A DNA stretch of 28,927 bases from SFTH01 sp963643985 (lineage in GTDB: Bacteria > Bacillota > Clostridia > Christensenellales > Aristaeellaceae). The stretch is from positions 1-28,927 of the forward strand of contig CAVINP010000014.1 of assembly GCA_963643985.1 (NCBI GenBank), written 5' to 3'. Shown piece after piece: positions 12,008 through 20,492 of this stretch (position 1 is the first letter of the stretch; the number at the start of each line of letters is the position of its first letter). Under the pieces are notes generated by a model. That model saw only the letters and a program-made list of their open reading frames with translations. It made no database searches and was not told where the DNA came from. The position numbers and the translations under genes were made by a program.

Positions 12008-13956
12008 ATCAAGTCCCTTTCCGCGCTCTTTTTCTGCGCTGTCCTGTCGTTGCGTGGAGGCGTGGGCGTTTGCAGCTTGGCCAGTACGGAGGCTTTTCGA
12101 CCGTCCTCGTGCTCAGGCTTGTCCTCACTAATGACGCGATTGGCGGCTTCAAAGAGCGCCGACAGATTGGGTGTATTCGCGGCCTTTGCTCTGATCTCCG
12201 GCTGCTCCTTGGCTCCGTTGTTGATAATGCCGTCTATCATGCCGTAGTCGTCTTCCACGGAAACCTCCGCATTCTTGAGGCGGTTCTCCGGTATGAATTT
12301 CGGTATGTCGCTGAAGCCCACGCTGTCCACGTAGTGACAGGATACCACACCATCTCTCTTTATGGCTATGATGTCGCTGACGGAGAGGCTACGTCCCTCG
12401 TAATTCTGAGGCTTGTCCACATTGAACCTCATGTAGATGTCATCGAGGTTCTTCATGAGGCTTTCGTCCTCCGACAGCGTACCCGAATAGACTGCGGCAT
12501 AATTGTCATACTCCACATCCCGGCCTATCGTGTGCAGACGATTGCGGTTCAGATACAGTATTCCCGCCGTGTCGCGGTCATCGCGCAGCTGGTAGACACA
12601 ATAGCCGTCACTTTTATCCTTCAGGAATTGATTCTGCCATTTGTTCTCCGTGACAAAGGGATACTGCGACTTCACGGCTTCCCATTCACTTCGGTCTATG
12701 CCGAAGAGGCCACCGTGATTCAGAATCTCGTTGGCGGAGAACGCCATCTGCTCCTTGTTGTTTTTGAAGAGCAGGAACACCGGAATATCGCGCTCGAAGA
12801 ACTCCATCGCACGATTCCTGGTGAGCGGTACCATGCTGTCGTCCGTATAGCCGTAGGCCTGAAGCGCTTCCACGGAAACGGCCGGATCCGGGAGAACGTC
12901 CTGCACAACTTGGGGCTGCTCCTGTATGGGTGGCTCGATTGCGATTGCAGTATTATCTGCTGCCTGTACGGATTCAGCCGCAAGAAGCTCCGTCTCTCGC
13001 TCCTTCATAATTTCCGCATAGTGGTGGTCTATGGTATCGATCAGGCCGCCTGCCGTATTGTTGATGATCTCCAGACTTTCGCGAAGCTCCGGCAGCGTCT
13101 TGTCCTTTGACCACGAGGCGATATAGCCAAAGCTGTTCTCGCCGGTGGCTATGCCAAAATAAGCACAGACCGCATAGGAGATGCTCTCCGCCTGCACTTC
13201 CTCGCTGTTGCGGGTAATGTCGCTCTGCTGTTCCTTTTCGCCGATTCCATCCTTCACTTTATTCCTGTTGTGCAGCAATGCGTGCGCCATTTCATGGATG
13301 GCTGCGGACACCGTCTGTACCTCGCTCATGCCGTCCCGCAGGGCAATGCGCATATGCTCCGGATCGAAATAGCCGTCCATACCGCTTTGAATCTCTTCCA
13401 CGGAGAGCGGCACGGGTGAACTGCGCTTGAGTGCCTCCATGAACACGTCGTAGTGCTCCACATTTCCGCTGAGGTCGTGTGCCAGCTTCGGCAGCGGTCT
13501 GCCTTCGGTCTGGCTGACATCAAATACCGTCACCGCTCGGAACATGGGCACGCGCACAGTCATTTCCTCCATGACGGTCTGACCCTTGTCATCCAGCACG
13601 GGCAGATGTGTATCGGGATCGAGCTTCTCACGCGATACCTTTTTGTTGTAGGGAGTCGGTGCAATGATGCGTATGCCGCGCTCGCCACGCATGACGTTGC
13701 GCCCGAACTGATTTTTCCACTTGTTGAAGCCCGCCACCAGCGTGGCATTCGGCTTCTGCATATGGATCAGCACCTGGTTGTTGACGCTGTAGCGGTGAAA
13801 GCGGCTCATGGTCTGCAGGTACTGCGCATAGTGCTCGGACTGAAACAACTCCTGTATGCCGGTTTCGATGCTGTCGGTGATTTCCTTGAGGCGATCTCTA
13901 TTGCTCCGATAATTGTCACTACGGTTGTTTTGATTTGCACTGTCAATTTCAGCCAT
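12004..13956 (-). CDS. ArdC-like metallopeptidase fused to YodL / DUF4316 domains
   Basis: A 650-residue protein. Residues 20-150 are an ArdC-type ssDNA-binding domain (FHRYSVNNQVLIHMQKP, FGRNVMRGERGIRIIAP). A zincin peptidase follows with HEMAH at 221-225 and a likely third ligand in EEVQAESISY near 257, as in ImmA/IrrE-like enzymes. Residues about 452-560 form a YodL domain (GYCVYQLRD, DIYMRFNVDKP, GRSLSVSDII, HYVDSVGF), followed by a DUF4316-like C-terminus. The last residues, KASVLAKLQTPTPPRND plus a basic tail, match the tails of two other ICE proteins here. ArdC proteins are antirestriction or DNA-protecting factors for incoming single-stranded DNA; that role is likely but inferred. AAAGGAG precedes ATG 13956, and the 3' end overlaps the next gene as ATGA. 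Confidence 0.88.
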   Translation of the reverse strand: MAEIDSANQNNRSDNYRSNRDRLKEITDSIETGIQELFQSEHYAQYLQTMSRFHRYSVNNQVLIHMQKPNATLVAGFNKWKNQFGRNVMRGERGIRIIAPTPYNKKVSREKLDPDTHLPVLDDKGQTVMEEMTVRVPMFRAVTVFDVSQTEGRPLPKLAHDLSGNVEHYDVFMEALKRSSPVPLSVEEIQSGMDGYFDPEHMRIALRDGMSEVQTVSAAIHEMAHALLHNRNKVKDGIGEKEQQSDITRNSEEVQAESISYAVCAYFGIATGENSFGYIASWSKDKTLPELRESLEIINNTAGGLIDTIDHHYAEIMKERETELLAAESVQAADNTAIAIEPPIQEQPQVVQDVLPDPAVSVEALQAYGYTDDSMVPLTRNRAMEFFERDIPVFLLFKNNKEQMAFSANEILNHGGLFGIDRSEWEAVKSQYPFVTENKWQNQFLKDKSDGYCVYQLRDDRDTAGILYLNRNRLHTIGRDVEYDNYAAVYSGTLSEDESLMKNLDDIYMRFNVDKPQNYEGRSLSVSDIIAIKRDGVVSCHYVDSVGFSDIPKFIPENRLKNAEVSVEDDYGMIDGIINNGAKEQPEIRAKAANTPNLSALFEAANRVISEDKPEHEDGRKASVLAKLQTPTPPRNDRTAQKKSAERDLI

Positions 13957-13978
13957 AGATTGTCTCCTTTCTCAAAGT

Positions 13979-14010
13979 GGGACGCAGAACCGGATTCGAT
14001 TCTGCGCCCC
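13979..14010. other. Intergenic hairpin ahead of the ArdC-like gene
   Basis: CGCAGAA (13983-13989) and TTCTGCG (14000-14006) pair perfectly, and GGG/CCC extend the stem across one mismatch. It sits between the stop of the 97-residue gene and the ribosome site of the ArdC-like gene. There is no T-run, so an mRNA-processing, stability or attenuation role is more likely than termination. Confidence 0.4.
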
Positions 14011-14023
14011 GTTCTCCGGGTTA

Positions 14024-14317
14024 TTACCTGGTCTTGCGCCGGTTCGGCGGCATGATGCCGATCTCCTTTGCATTCAGACGCGCAGCTTCACGACAGTCTT
14101 CCGAAACGGGATTGCGCACCGTGACGCAGCGTTTGGGCAGGAGATACTTCCTTGCACCGTAGCCGGGCGATTCCGGTTCACGGATCTGTTCAGGAAACCT
14201 GTGGCAGAGCCGATTCAGCTTGCGGATCAGGCGCTTGTCGTAAGTGTAGACGCTCGCCGTGTTATCCGCATCCGAAAACAGTATGCACGTTTCGCGCTCC
14301 GCAGGCTCCAGCCTCAT
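14024..14317 (-). CDS. Small conserved ICE protein of unknown function
   Basis: A 97-residue basic protein. It begins MRLEPAERETCILFSDADNTASVYTYDKRLIRKL and continues with a Pro-rich middle and a Lys/Arg-rich end (NRRKTR). I recognise the general pattern (ERET near the N-terminus, an Asp-Ala strand, then a KL..LC helix) from small proteins that accompany conjugative elements and phages, but it has no named function. The start overlaps the topB stop as ATGA, so it is translated with topB. The charge and neighbours suggest a nucleic-acid related role, which is speculation. Confidence 0.7.
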   Translation of the reverse strand: MRLEPAERETCILFSDADNTASVYTYDKRLIRKLNRLCHRFPEQIREPESPGYGARKYLLPKRCVTVRNPVSEDCREAARLNAKEIGIMPPNRRKTR

Positions 14318-16377
14318 TTCCCGCCACCTCTGTCAAACAGGAGCGAATAGCTGCTCTTCTGACCATCGTCCGAAAGTGTGAGATACGCCGAATAGGTTCT
14401 GTCCGCCTTTTCGGAATACATTCCGCTGACGAAGGTCTTGCCGTCCTTGAGCAGCCCCTCCGCCATCTTTCGGGTCAGTATGATGCGCTTGGAGGTGAGA
14501 AAGCGGTTATCCTTCCAGAGACCGAAGCGACAGCTGCGGCTCTCGCAGAAGAAACCGGGCTTGCTCTCCGTAACCATGCCGCCGCAGCGGGGGCACTTGC
14601 CGACCACGGGACGACCGGAGGGAAAGAGTACCTCCGCGCCGTCTGCCACCTCATAGTCGCGCACAAGCTCCGCCACCATGCTGCAGATGTCATGCATGAA
14701 CGCATCGGGCGAGAGCGTGCCATGCTCGATCTCCTTGAGCCTATGCTCCCATTCCGCCGTTAGCAGCGGCGACTGCAACTGCTCCGGCAATACCGTAATC
14801 AGCGATACACCGACGCTCTGCGGTATGAGGCTCACGGTCTTCTTACTCTTCTTGCGCTCGACAAAGCCGGTGGAAACCAGCTTTTCCAGTATCCCCGCAC
14901 GCGTCGCGGGCGTGCCCAGTCCCTTTCGCTCGGCATCATCGGGCATTTCCTTGGCTCCCGCACGTTCCATAGCGGAGAGCAGCGTATCTTCCGTGAAATG
15001 CGCGGGCGGCTTGGTCTGACCCTCTTCAACGCAGGCCGAGAGATTGGTCAGCTCCTGTCCTTCTGAAAGAGCGGAAAGCACGATCATGCGCTTATCCGTC
15101 TCATGTTCCGAAAAGGCTTTCCAGCCCATATCCAACACCGTCTTGCCCTTGGTGGTAAAGACTGCGCTTCCGCACTCCGCCGTAACTACGGTCTCCATAT
15201 AGGTGTGCAGACCGCTCACAGCCATGAGGACCTGCCTGCAGATGAGCCGCATCACCTCGCGCTCTCCGGTGGTCAGGGTAGCGATGTCCGTCCGGCCCGC
15301 GCTTTCGGTCGGGATGATCGCATGATGATCGCTTACCTTCTTGCTGTCGCAGACCTGAGAGACATAGACCGTCTGCAGCTGTGCGCCGCAGATCCCGGCA
15401 GCCACATCGGCAATTTGAGAGACGGTGTCTGTCATATCGTCCGTCAGGAAACGGCTGTCGGTTCGCGGGTAGGTGCAGAGCTTCTTCTCATACAGCGACT
15501 GCAGATAATCCAGCGTTTGCTGCGCGGTATAACCCAGTATGCGGTTGGCATCGCGCTGCAACGTGGTCAGGTCATAGAGCGCGGGCGACTTCTCGTAGCG
15601 TTCCTTCTTGTCGATGCTGCGGACAACGGCAGTGCCGTTCTCACAGGACAAACGAAGTGTTTCAGCCTCTGCCTTATCACTGAACTTCTCGCTGTACAGT
15701 GCATAGCTGCCCGCATCCAGCTTCACCGTGTAGAAGGCTTCGGGCTGAAACGCCTTGATTTCCGCTTCGCGCTGCACCAGGAGAGACAGCGTCGGCGATA
15801 CCACGCGTCCGACATTGAGCGTTCGGTGATACAGCACCGAGAACAGCCGTGTGGCGTTGATGCCCACCAGCCAGTCCGCCTTGCTGCGGCAAAGGGCGGC
15901 GGCATAGAGATTGTCGTACTCGCTGCCGTCTCTGAGATGCTCAAAGCCATCGCGGATCGCCGCGTCCTCCATAGACGAGATCCACAGCCGTTTCATGGGC
16001 TTGGTGCAGCCCGCCAGATGATACACCGTACGGAAGATCAGCTCGCCCTCGCGTCCCGCATCGCAGGCGTTGATGATCTCGATGACATCGTCGCGCTTCA
16101 TGAGCTTGCTCAGCAGATCCAGCTGCTTTTTCTTGTCGCGGCCGACGCTGTACTGCCAGTTGTCGGGGATGATGGGCAGCTGCTCGCGCCGCCACTTGGC
16201 ATAGGATTCATCGTACACATCGGCAGAGGCCAGCTCCGCCAGATGACCGTAGCACCAGGACACGATATAGCCGTTGCCCTCAAGGTAGCCGTCCCGGTGT
16301 GCTTTTGCACCCAGGACGGCGGAAATGCTCTTTGCCACGGAGGGCTTCTCCGTGATGACCAGTCTGATGTTGTTCAT
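14314..16377 (-). CDS. topB: DNA topoisomerase III (type IA)
   Basis: A 687-residue type IA topoisomerase of the conjugative-element TopB type. It relaxes or decatenates DNA through a transient tyrosine-5'-phosphate link and is commonly encoded in ICE transfer operons. The TOPRIM domain starts with VITEKPSVAK (Glu 9) and includes ACDAGREGELI near 104-114. The active-site tyrosine is Tyr303 in LCTYPRTDSRFL. The C-terminal zinc-finger-like part is CPRCGGMV at 595 with a second Cys pair in CESRSC. ATG 16377 has AGGCGG about 8 bases upstream. It lies 19 bases after DUF4366 and overlaps the next gene as ATGA. All catalytic residues visible to me are intact. Confidence 0.95.
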   Translation of the reverse strand: MNNIRLVITEKPSVAKSISAVLGAKAHRDGYLEGNGYIVSWCYGHLAELASADVYDESYAKWRREQLPIIPDNWQYSVGRDKKKQLDLLSKLMKRDDVIEIINACDAGREGELIFRTVYHLAGCTKPMKRLWISSMEDAAIRDGFEHLRDGSEYDNLYAAALCRSKADWLVGINATRLFSVLYHRTLNVGRVVSPTLSLLVQREAEIKAFQPEAFYTVKLDAGSYALYSEKFSDKAEAETLRLSCENGTAVVRSIDKKERYEKSPALYDLTTLQRDANRILGYTAQQTLDYLQSLYEKKLCTYPRTDSRFLTDDMTDTVSQIADVAAGICGAQLQTVYVSQVCDSKKVSDHHAIIPTESAGRTDIATLTTGEREVMRLICRQVLMAVSGLHTYMETVVTAECGSAVFTTKGKTVLDMGWKAFSEHETDKRMIVLSALSEGQELTNLSACVEEGQTKPPAHFTEDTLLSAMERAGAKEMPDDAERKGLGTPATRAGILEKLVSTGFVERKKSKKTVSLIPQSVGVSLITVLPEQLQSPLLTAEWEHRLKEIEHGTLSPDAFMHDICSMVAELVRDYEVADGAEVLFPSGRPVVGKCPRCGGMVTESKPGFFCESRSCRFGLWKDNRFLTSKRIILTRKMAEGLLKDGKTFVSGMYSEKADRTYSAYLTLSDDGQKSSYSLLFDRGGGK

Positions 16378-16396
16378 AGTATCTACCGCCTTTCAA

Positions 16397-17452
16397 TTAT
16401 TCGTTGTCAGAATCCGTTTCGTCCGGCTTCTCGTCTTCGGAGACGTATTCCGTCTCGTCTTCATCCTCGTCGTCGCCGAAGTCGAAATCATCCATGTCCA
16501 CGGAACCCTTGCTGTCGCCCTTGCCCTTCCTGAACTTCAGATAGTAGATCGCGCCGCCGACACCGAGCACAATTACCAACACCACCATGAGCATGGGTGA
16601 CGAGCTTCCCTTGTCATCGTCCTCTTTAGGCTCAGGCTCAACGACCGGTTCGGGCGTGGCCGTGGGCTTAATGAGCACCGTGCCGGTACAGTCCACCATG
16701 CTGGTCTTGCACACCTCGCAGGTCGTATCGATGCTGCCCGCCTCGCAGTGGGTCTTGCAGGTGCAGACCGCAACCGTACTTTCGCCGTCTTCCGTCAGCG
16801 CCATGAGGTCGGATTCATCCACCTTGTTCAGAAAATACACGTTTTCCTCGTCGCGGTCGTGGTCTATGATGAGGTAGAATGTGTTGTCGTTCTTGCTCTG
16901 CACGGTGAGGAATTGCTTGCTCTCCTCGCTCCGCGTAACATTATCCACCAGTTCAAGATTGCCGTCCGGGGTGAGTGGCGCAGGGGTCGGCGTGGGCGCA
17001 ACCGTCGGTGTAGCAGTAGGGGCGACGGTGGTCACGGGCGTAACGACGGTATCCGTCGTAGTGGTCGTGGATTTTTCCGTGACCTTCAGATACTGCCCAC
17101 TGACATAGCCTGTCATGTCGTTTACGCTGACCTTGTACCAGCCGTTCTCCTCGCCGAGCACCGTGACGCTCGTGCCGTTGGTGAGTCTTGCGATGATCTT
17201 GTAGCTCAGTCCCGCGCCCTCGCGCAGATTCAACCGACCGCCGTTCGTGCTGACCACACCCGTGCGCTCGGTCTGGGTGCTCGTGGTTGTGCCGCTCGTG
17301 CCCTGTGTGGTGGTCGTGGTGGCCACGGTCTGCGTCGTTGTGGTCGTGCCTGCTACGCTGCTGTCTGAGGCCAATGCCGGCACCGCCGTCGTGAAAATTA
17401 GCGCGGCCGCCAACACCGCCGCGCCCTTGCGAATCTGTCTTCTCATGCCCAT
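16397..17452 (-). CDS. DUF4366 membrane protein with an SH3 domain
   Basis: A 351-residue protein that should face the outside of the cell. Residues 1-28 are a signal peptide (RRQIRKG, a hydrophobic core, ALAS). A Thr-rich linker follows, then a bacterial SH3 domain at 64-124 (VVSTNGGRLNLREGAG, GWYKVSVNDMTGYVSGQYLKV), a Thr/Pro linker, and a DUF4366 region at about 166-260 (NDNTFYLIIDHDR, NVYFLNKVDESDL). It has six clustered cysteines (230-255). A transmembrane helix (286-306) and a strongly acidic cytoplasmic tail end the protein. DUF4366 proteins belong to the transfer operons of these elements. The SH3 domain suggests wall binding near the conjugation channel. GGAGG lies 7 bases before ATG 17452; the start overlaps the DUF4315 stop by 10 bases. 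Confidence 0.87.
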   Translation of the reverse strand: MGMRRQIRKGAAVLAAALIFTTAVPALASDSSVAGTTTTTQTVATTTTTQGTSGTTTSTQTERTGVVSTNGGRLNLREGAGLSYKIIARLTNGTSVTVLGEENGWYKVSVNDMTGYVSGQYLKVTEKSTTTTTDTVVTPVTTVAPTATPTVAPTPTPAPLTPDGNLELVDNVTRSEESKQFLTVQSKNDNTFYLIIDHDRDEENVYFLNKVDESDLMALTEDGESTVAVCTCKTHCEAGSIDTTCEVCKTSMVDCTGTVLIKPTATPEPVVEPEPKEDDDKGSSSPMLMVVLVIVLGVGGAIYYLKFRKGKGDSKGSVDMDDFDFGDDEDEDETEYVSEDEKPDETDSDNE

Positions 17453-17775
17453 CCTTTATCCTCCGTTTCCTGCGGTTCCTGCGGTTCGTCCGATGCGATC
17501 TGTTCAATGTCCGTTTTCAACAGAACATCATTGGCATTGGGATCGTCTTCGCTAACTTCGGAGTTGTCCGTTTCCATCGAAAACGGCTGTCGCTGCTGAA
17601 GTAAAGTTGCCAGTTGCTCCGGCGTCATGCGGATCTCGCGCACCATGCCGATGATCTCGCTGTTTTCGAGCTTCGTGATCTGCTCGTCCAGCTTGCGGTT
17701 GCGCTCCTGCAGATTGCCGATCTTATCGGCGTTCCTGCTGCGTTCGTTCCTCAGCTTTTCAATTTTCGGATTCAT
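17443..17775 (-). CDS. DUF4315 small coiled-coil ICE protein
   Basis: A 110-residue protein whose first 60 residues form a heptad-rich helix (NPKIEKLRNERSRN, KIGNLQERNRKLDEQITKLEN) followed by EIIGMVREIRMTPEQLATLL, the DUF4315 signature. The C-terminal half is acidic and probably disordered. The family occurs almost only between the NlpC/P60 protein and DUF4366 in clostridial conjugative elements, as here. Function is unknown; a cytoplasmic adaptor of the secretion channel would fit. It starts at ATG 17775, 28 bases after the hydrolase gene, with GGGAG upstream. Confidence 0.87.
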   Translation of the reverse strand: MNPKIEKLRNERSRNADKIGNLQERNRKLDEQITKLENSEIIGMVREIRMTPEQLATLLQQRQPFSMETDNSEVSEDDPNANDVLLKTDIEQIASDEPQEPQETEDKGWA

Positions 17776-17803
17776 ACTCTCGCTCCCTTCACTCGTACGA
17801 TTC

Positions 17804-19647
17804 TCATGATTTCGCGCTTGGCAGGCGACCGAATTGGAGAAAATGTTTCTTCCAATAGCTGGTGTTGATGCTGCTGTAGTGAATCGGGTCGCCGCAGTGC
17901 AACATCATCCCATTGCCGACATAGATGCCGACGTGCGATGCGCCGCTGGTGTCGTATGTCTTTTCAAAGAAAATGAGATCGCCGGGCTTGGCGTTGGACG
18001 GGGATACATAGGAACAGATGCCACGCAGTCCCTCCGCGCTCCTTCGGCCCACGCTCCAGCCCACGCCGCAGTGGTTGATCACCCAGCTGACAAAGCCCGA
18101 ACAGTCAAAGCTGGTGCTTGGGCTGCTGCCGCCCCAGACGTAGGGATAGCCCAGGTATTTCTCGGCTTCCGTGATCATGGCCGCGAACTGCTCGTCCGCC
18201 AGCGCTTCGGTTGGGATCTCGTAGCGGTACTGCTCGCCGTAATACTTGCTGATGTACGACGAACCTGCGAACAGATCCGGTCGGTTGCCCAGCACGGACA
18301 TATACACCGCATACATCGACAGGCGATCCTCGTTCATCATGTACACCGGCAGATGCGACATATTGAAGTTCTCCAGCTTCACCGTGCAAATGCTGTAGGT
18401 GTAAGGCACGCGCACATCGTACTCGTACATCTCCATGCTCGTCTCGCCGGTTTCCGGATCCATAACGGTTCTGTAGCCCGTGCGCGTCTCGGTCTTGTAG
18501 CGGGTCTGCGTCTCCACGCTCTCGGTCAGGATGTACTGCTTGTCGAATATCGTCTGAAGCGTGCCCGACACCTCGTCTATCGTCCATGCGCCGCCCTTCA
18601 TGGCTGTGAGCATGGAAATCAGCACATAAGGGTCGTGCTCGATGTCGTCCAGCTCGTAGTGGTACTCGTCGTAATCATGCGTCTTCTCGTAATTGTCCAG
18701 CTTCGACTGCAGCGCATTCTCCAGCCCCTTGTACTGCGCCTCCGCCGCCAGCATATCCGCATCCGCGCTGGGATAGGTCGATACCACGTTGGTCGGCGAT
18801 ATAGAACCCATCATCATGGAGCAGCTTGATAATATGGAAGTACACATCATGAAGAGCATGGCGATGATGCCTATGATGAGCAGACCCTTCTTGTGACGGT
18901 AGGCAAACTGCGTGACCCTGGAGGTCGTCTTTTCGGCACTGCGCACCGCCTTGCCTGCGGTCTTCGCCGCACCGCTCGCCGTTCGTCCCGCCTTGGCTTC
19001 GGCATAGGCCTTCTTAATGGCACGCCGCTGCTGAAAACGGGATACGGCACTTGCACCCCAGCCCTGATTCTTGGCTTCCGCTTCCTTGTACAGTGCCTTC
19101 AGGTTCGCACGGTCGGCGGCACGCTCCGCCTTCAGTGCCCGGGCGTGCGGATTTTCCTGCAGCTTATGCCGAACGGAATTGAGAGTGCGTGTACTGTCCT
19201 CCGCCCCTTCAAGTACCTCGCGGGAAACGTTTGCCGATGCGCTGTCGCCGGAATCCTCAGAAAGCTCACTACGGGCCGCAGCAGACATCGCCCTGTAGGG
19301 CGCGTTCCGGGCTGTGCGGGACAGCCCGGAGGAACTCTTACCGGCTTTGGCAACTGTGTTTTCCGATTTGTCATCTGAAATCTGCACCGTTCCTTTTGAT
19401 CCAGATTTTCCGCTGCGCTTAGGCACTGTCTTACCGGCGCTGCCCTCTGCATCCTCAATAATCCTGGATGCGTCCTTCGACTCCAACTCTTCATCCGNNN
19501 NNNNNNNNNNNNNNNNNNNNNNNNNNNNNNNNNNNNNNNNNNNNNNNNNNNNNNNGCGCTGACCTCTGCATCCTCAATAATCCTGGATGCGTCCTTCGAC
19601 TCCAACTCTTCATCCGTGAAGCGGAGTCTGGACACGCGCTTTGCCAT
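17804..19647 (-). CDS. CD1108-type NlpC/P60 cell-wall hydrolase of the conjugation machine (interrupted by N gap)
   Basis: The gene starts at ATG 19647 (GAGG 8 bases upstream; N-terminus AKRVSRLRFTDEEL) and ends at TGA 17804-17806. The N-terminal part is long, basic and Ala/Lys rich. One transmembrane helix follows (HKKGLLIIGIIAMLFMM), then an extracellular region and a C-terminal NlpC/P60 endopeptidase domain with DCSGFV (catalytic Cys) and ASHVGIYVGNGMMLH (catalytic His). Such proteins act as the VirB1-like wall-opening enzyme. The run of N (19498-19555) breaks the frame as written. The 61-base sequences touching the gap are duplicates, and merging them removes 119 bases and restores one frame of 574 residues. 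The gene is therefore probably intact and the break is an assembly artefact. Confidence 0.88.
19437..19616. repeat. Duplicated 61-base ends flanking a scaffold gap
   Basis: Bases 19437-19497 and 19556-19616 are the same 61-base sequence with a single mismatch (C at 19443, A at 19562). Each copy ends exactly at the edge of the N run. This is what two overlapping contig ends look like when a scaffolder failed to merge them. A real tandem repeat would be the alternative. Confidence 0.85.
19498..19555. other. Assembly gap (58 N)
   Basis: A run of 58 undetermined bases lies in the 5' part of the NlpC/P60 gene. Its length does not keep the reading frame, so it should not be read as a measured distance. 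Confidence 0.98.
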
Positions 19648-19683
19648 GTGCATCACCTCATTTCAAATCGTCCTCTCATAACT

Positions 19684-20442
19684 TCAGCCGGTGATCTCGG
19701 TACGCTCGGCATTAAAGCGCATACGCCCCTGCGCCGTGACCAGCATCTGCGTATCGCTGTGGCCGTTGCGGGCAATGAACTCGCGCACCACGAACAGGCC
19801 GTTGCGGTAGTGCAGGGCGTAGGGGTGCATCTTGCCGTTCACATCGTAGTAGGCGTACTTCTTGCGCACCAGATACGAGGTAAACATACTCTGGGAAACG
19901 CCCAGCAGTTTTGCGGTCAGGCGCACGCCCGTGCAATCCGGACAGGCGACGAGCGCGTCATAGTAGGCTGCTTTGGGTAATACCTCCGTCAGCCGTGCCT
20001 CACTTTGCTGCAGCTGACCCGCCAGCTTTTTGTTGAGATTTCGCTCTTCGTATAATGCCTTCACCGCCTGGGAGGCGACATCCGCATTGGTTGCCGCCTG
20101 TTCCAGCAGCGCATCCGTCATGTATGCGCCATGCTTGCGGATGGAGGGCAATACCTCGTCGAACACCCACTGTTCAAAGCGTTCAGCTGCGGGCAGCTTG
20201 CTGTGGACGATAAGACGGTACACGTCTCCTTCGGGAATGAAGTTGGCAAGCTGTGTGCCGCCGTTGGAAAGGAGGTGGCGTTTTACCACCCCCTTGCAAT
20301 GAGCCTTGATGGCGTTCGTGGCATCCTTATAACCCAGTGCAACGGCGACATCTTTTGCGCAGAACAGATACTTACCGTTTTCCCCGATGATGCGAACGCT
20401 GCCGAACTCCTCACTCTGAAACACCTGCATCTTGTTATCCAT
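19684..20442 (-). CDS. BRO-N / KilAC antirepressor-like DNA-binding protein
   Basis: A 252-residue protein with a BRO-N domain at about 8-103 (FGSVRIIGENGKYLFCAKDVAVALGY, FIPEGDVYRLIVHSKLPAAERFEQWVFDEVLPSIRKHG). A helical linker follows, then a KilAC-type C-terminal domain (about 125-245; TGVRLTAKLLGVSQSMFTSYLVRKKYAYYD). This architecture is typical of phage antirepressors, which bind and inactivate repressors or bind DNA. The frame extends back to ATG 20496, overlapping the virB4 stop as ATGA. GGGAGG at 20450-20455 sits 7 bases before ATG 20442, where the domain begins, so I prefer that start. Its place inside the secretion operon suggests a regulator of the element, perhaps relieving its repressor; that is inference. 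Confidence 0.83.
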   Translation of the reverse strand: MDNKMQVFQSEEFGSVRIIGENGKYLFCAKDVAVALGYKDATNAIKAHCKGVVKRHLLSNGGTQLANFIPEGDVYRLIVHSKLPAAERFEQWVFDEVLPSIRKHGAYMTDALLEQAATNADVASQAVKALYEERNLNKKLAGQLQQSEARLTEVLPKAAYYDALVACPDCTGVRLTAKLLGVSQSMFTSYLVRKKYAYYDVNGKMHPYALHYRNGLFVVREFIARNGHSDTQMLVTAQGRMRFNAERTEITG

Positions 20443-20492
20443 GCGCATTCCTCCCATTCTCTTCGTATCTTTTTTCGTCGTATCTACCATCG

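Noticed and set aside
12070..13110. 346-codon plus-strand open frame
   Set aside because: Antisense to the ArdC/YodL gene, with no recognisable domain.
15103..16533. 476-codon plus-strand open frame
   Set aside because: Antisense to topB, whose catalytic motifs are all intact; no ribosome site or domain.
17804..19656. NlpC/P60 gene as a frameshifted pseudogene
   Set aside because: The break coincides with an N gap flanked by duplicated contig ends; merging them restores one frame.
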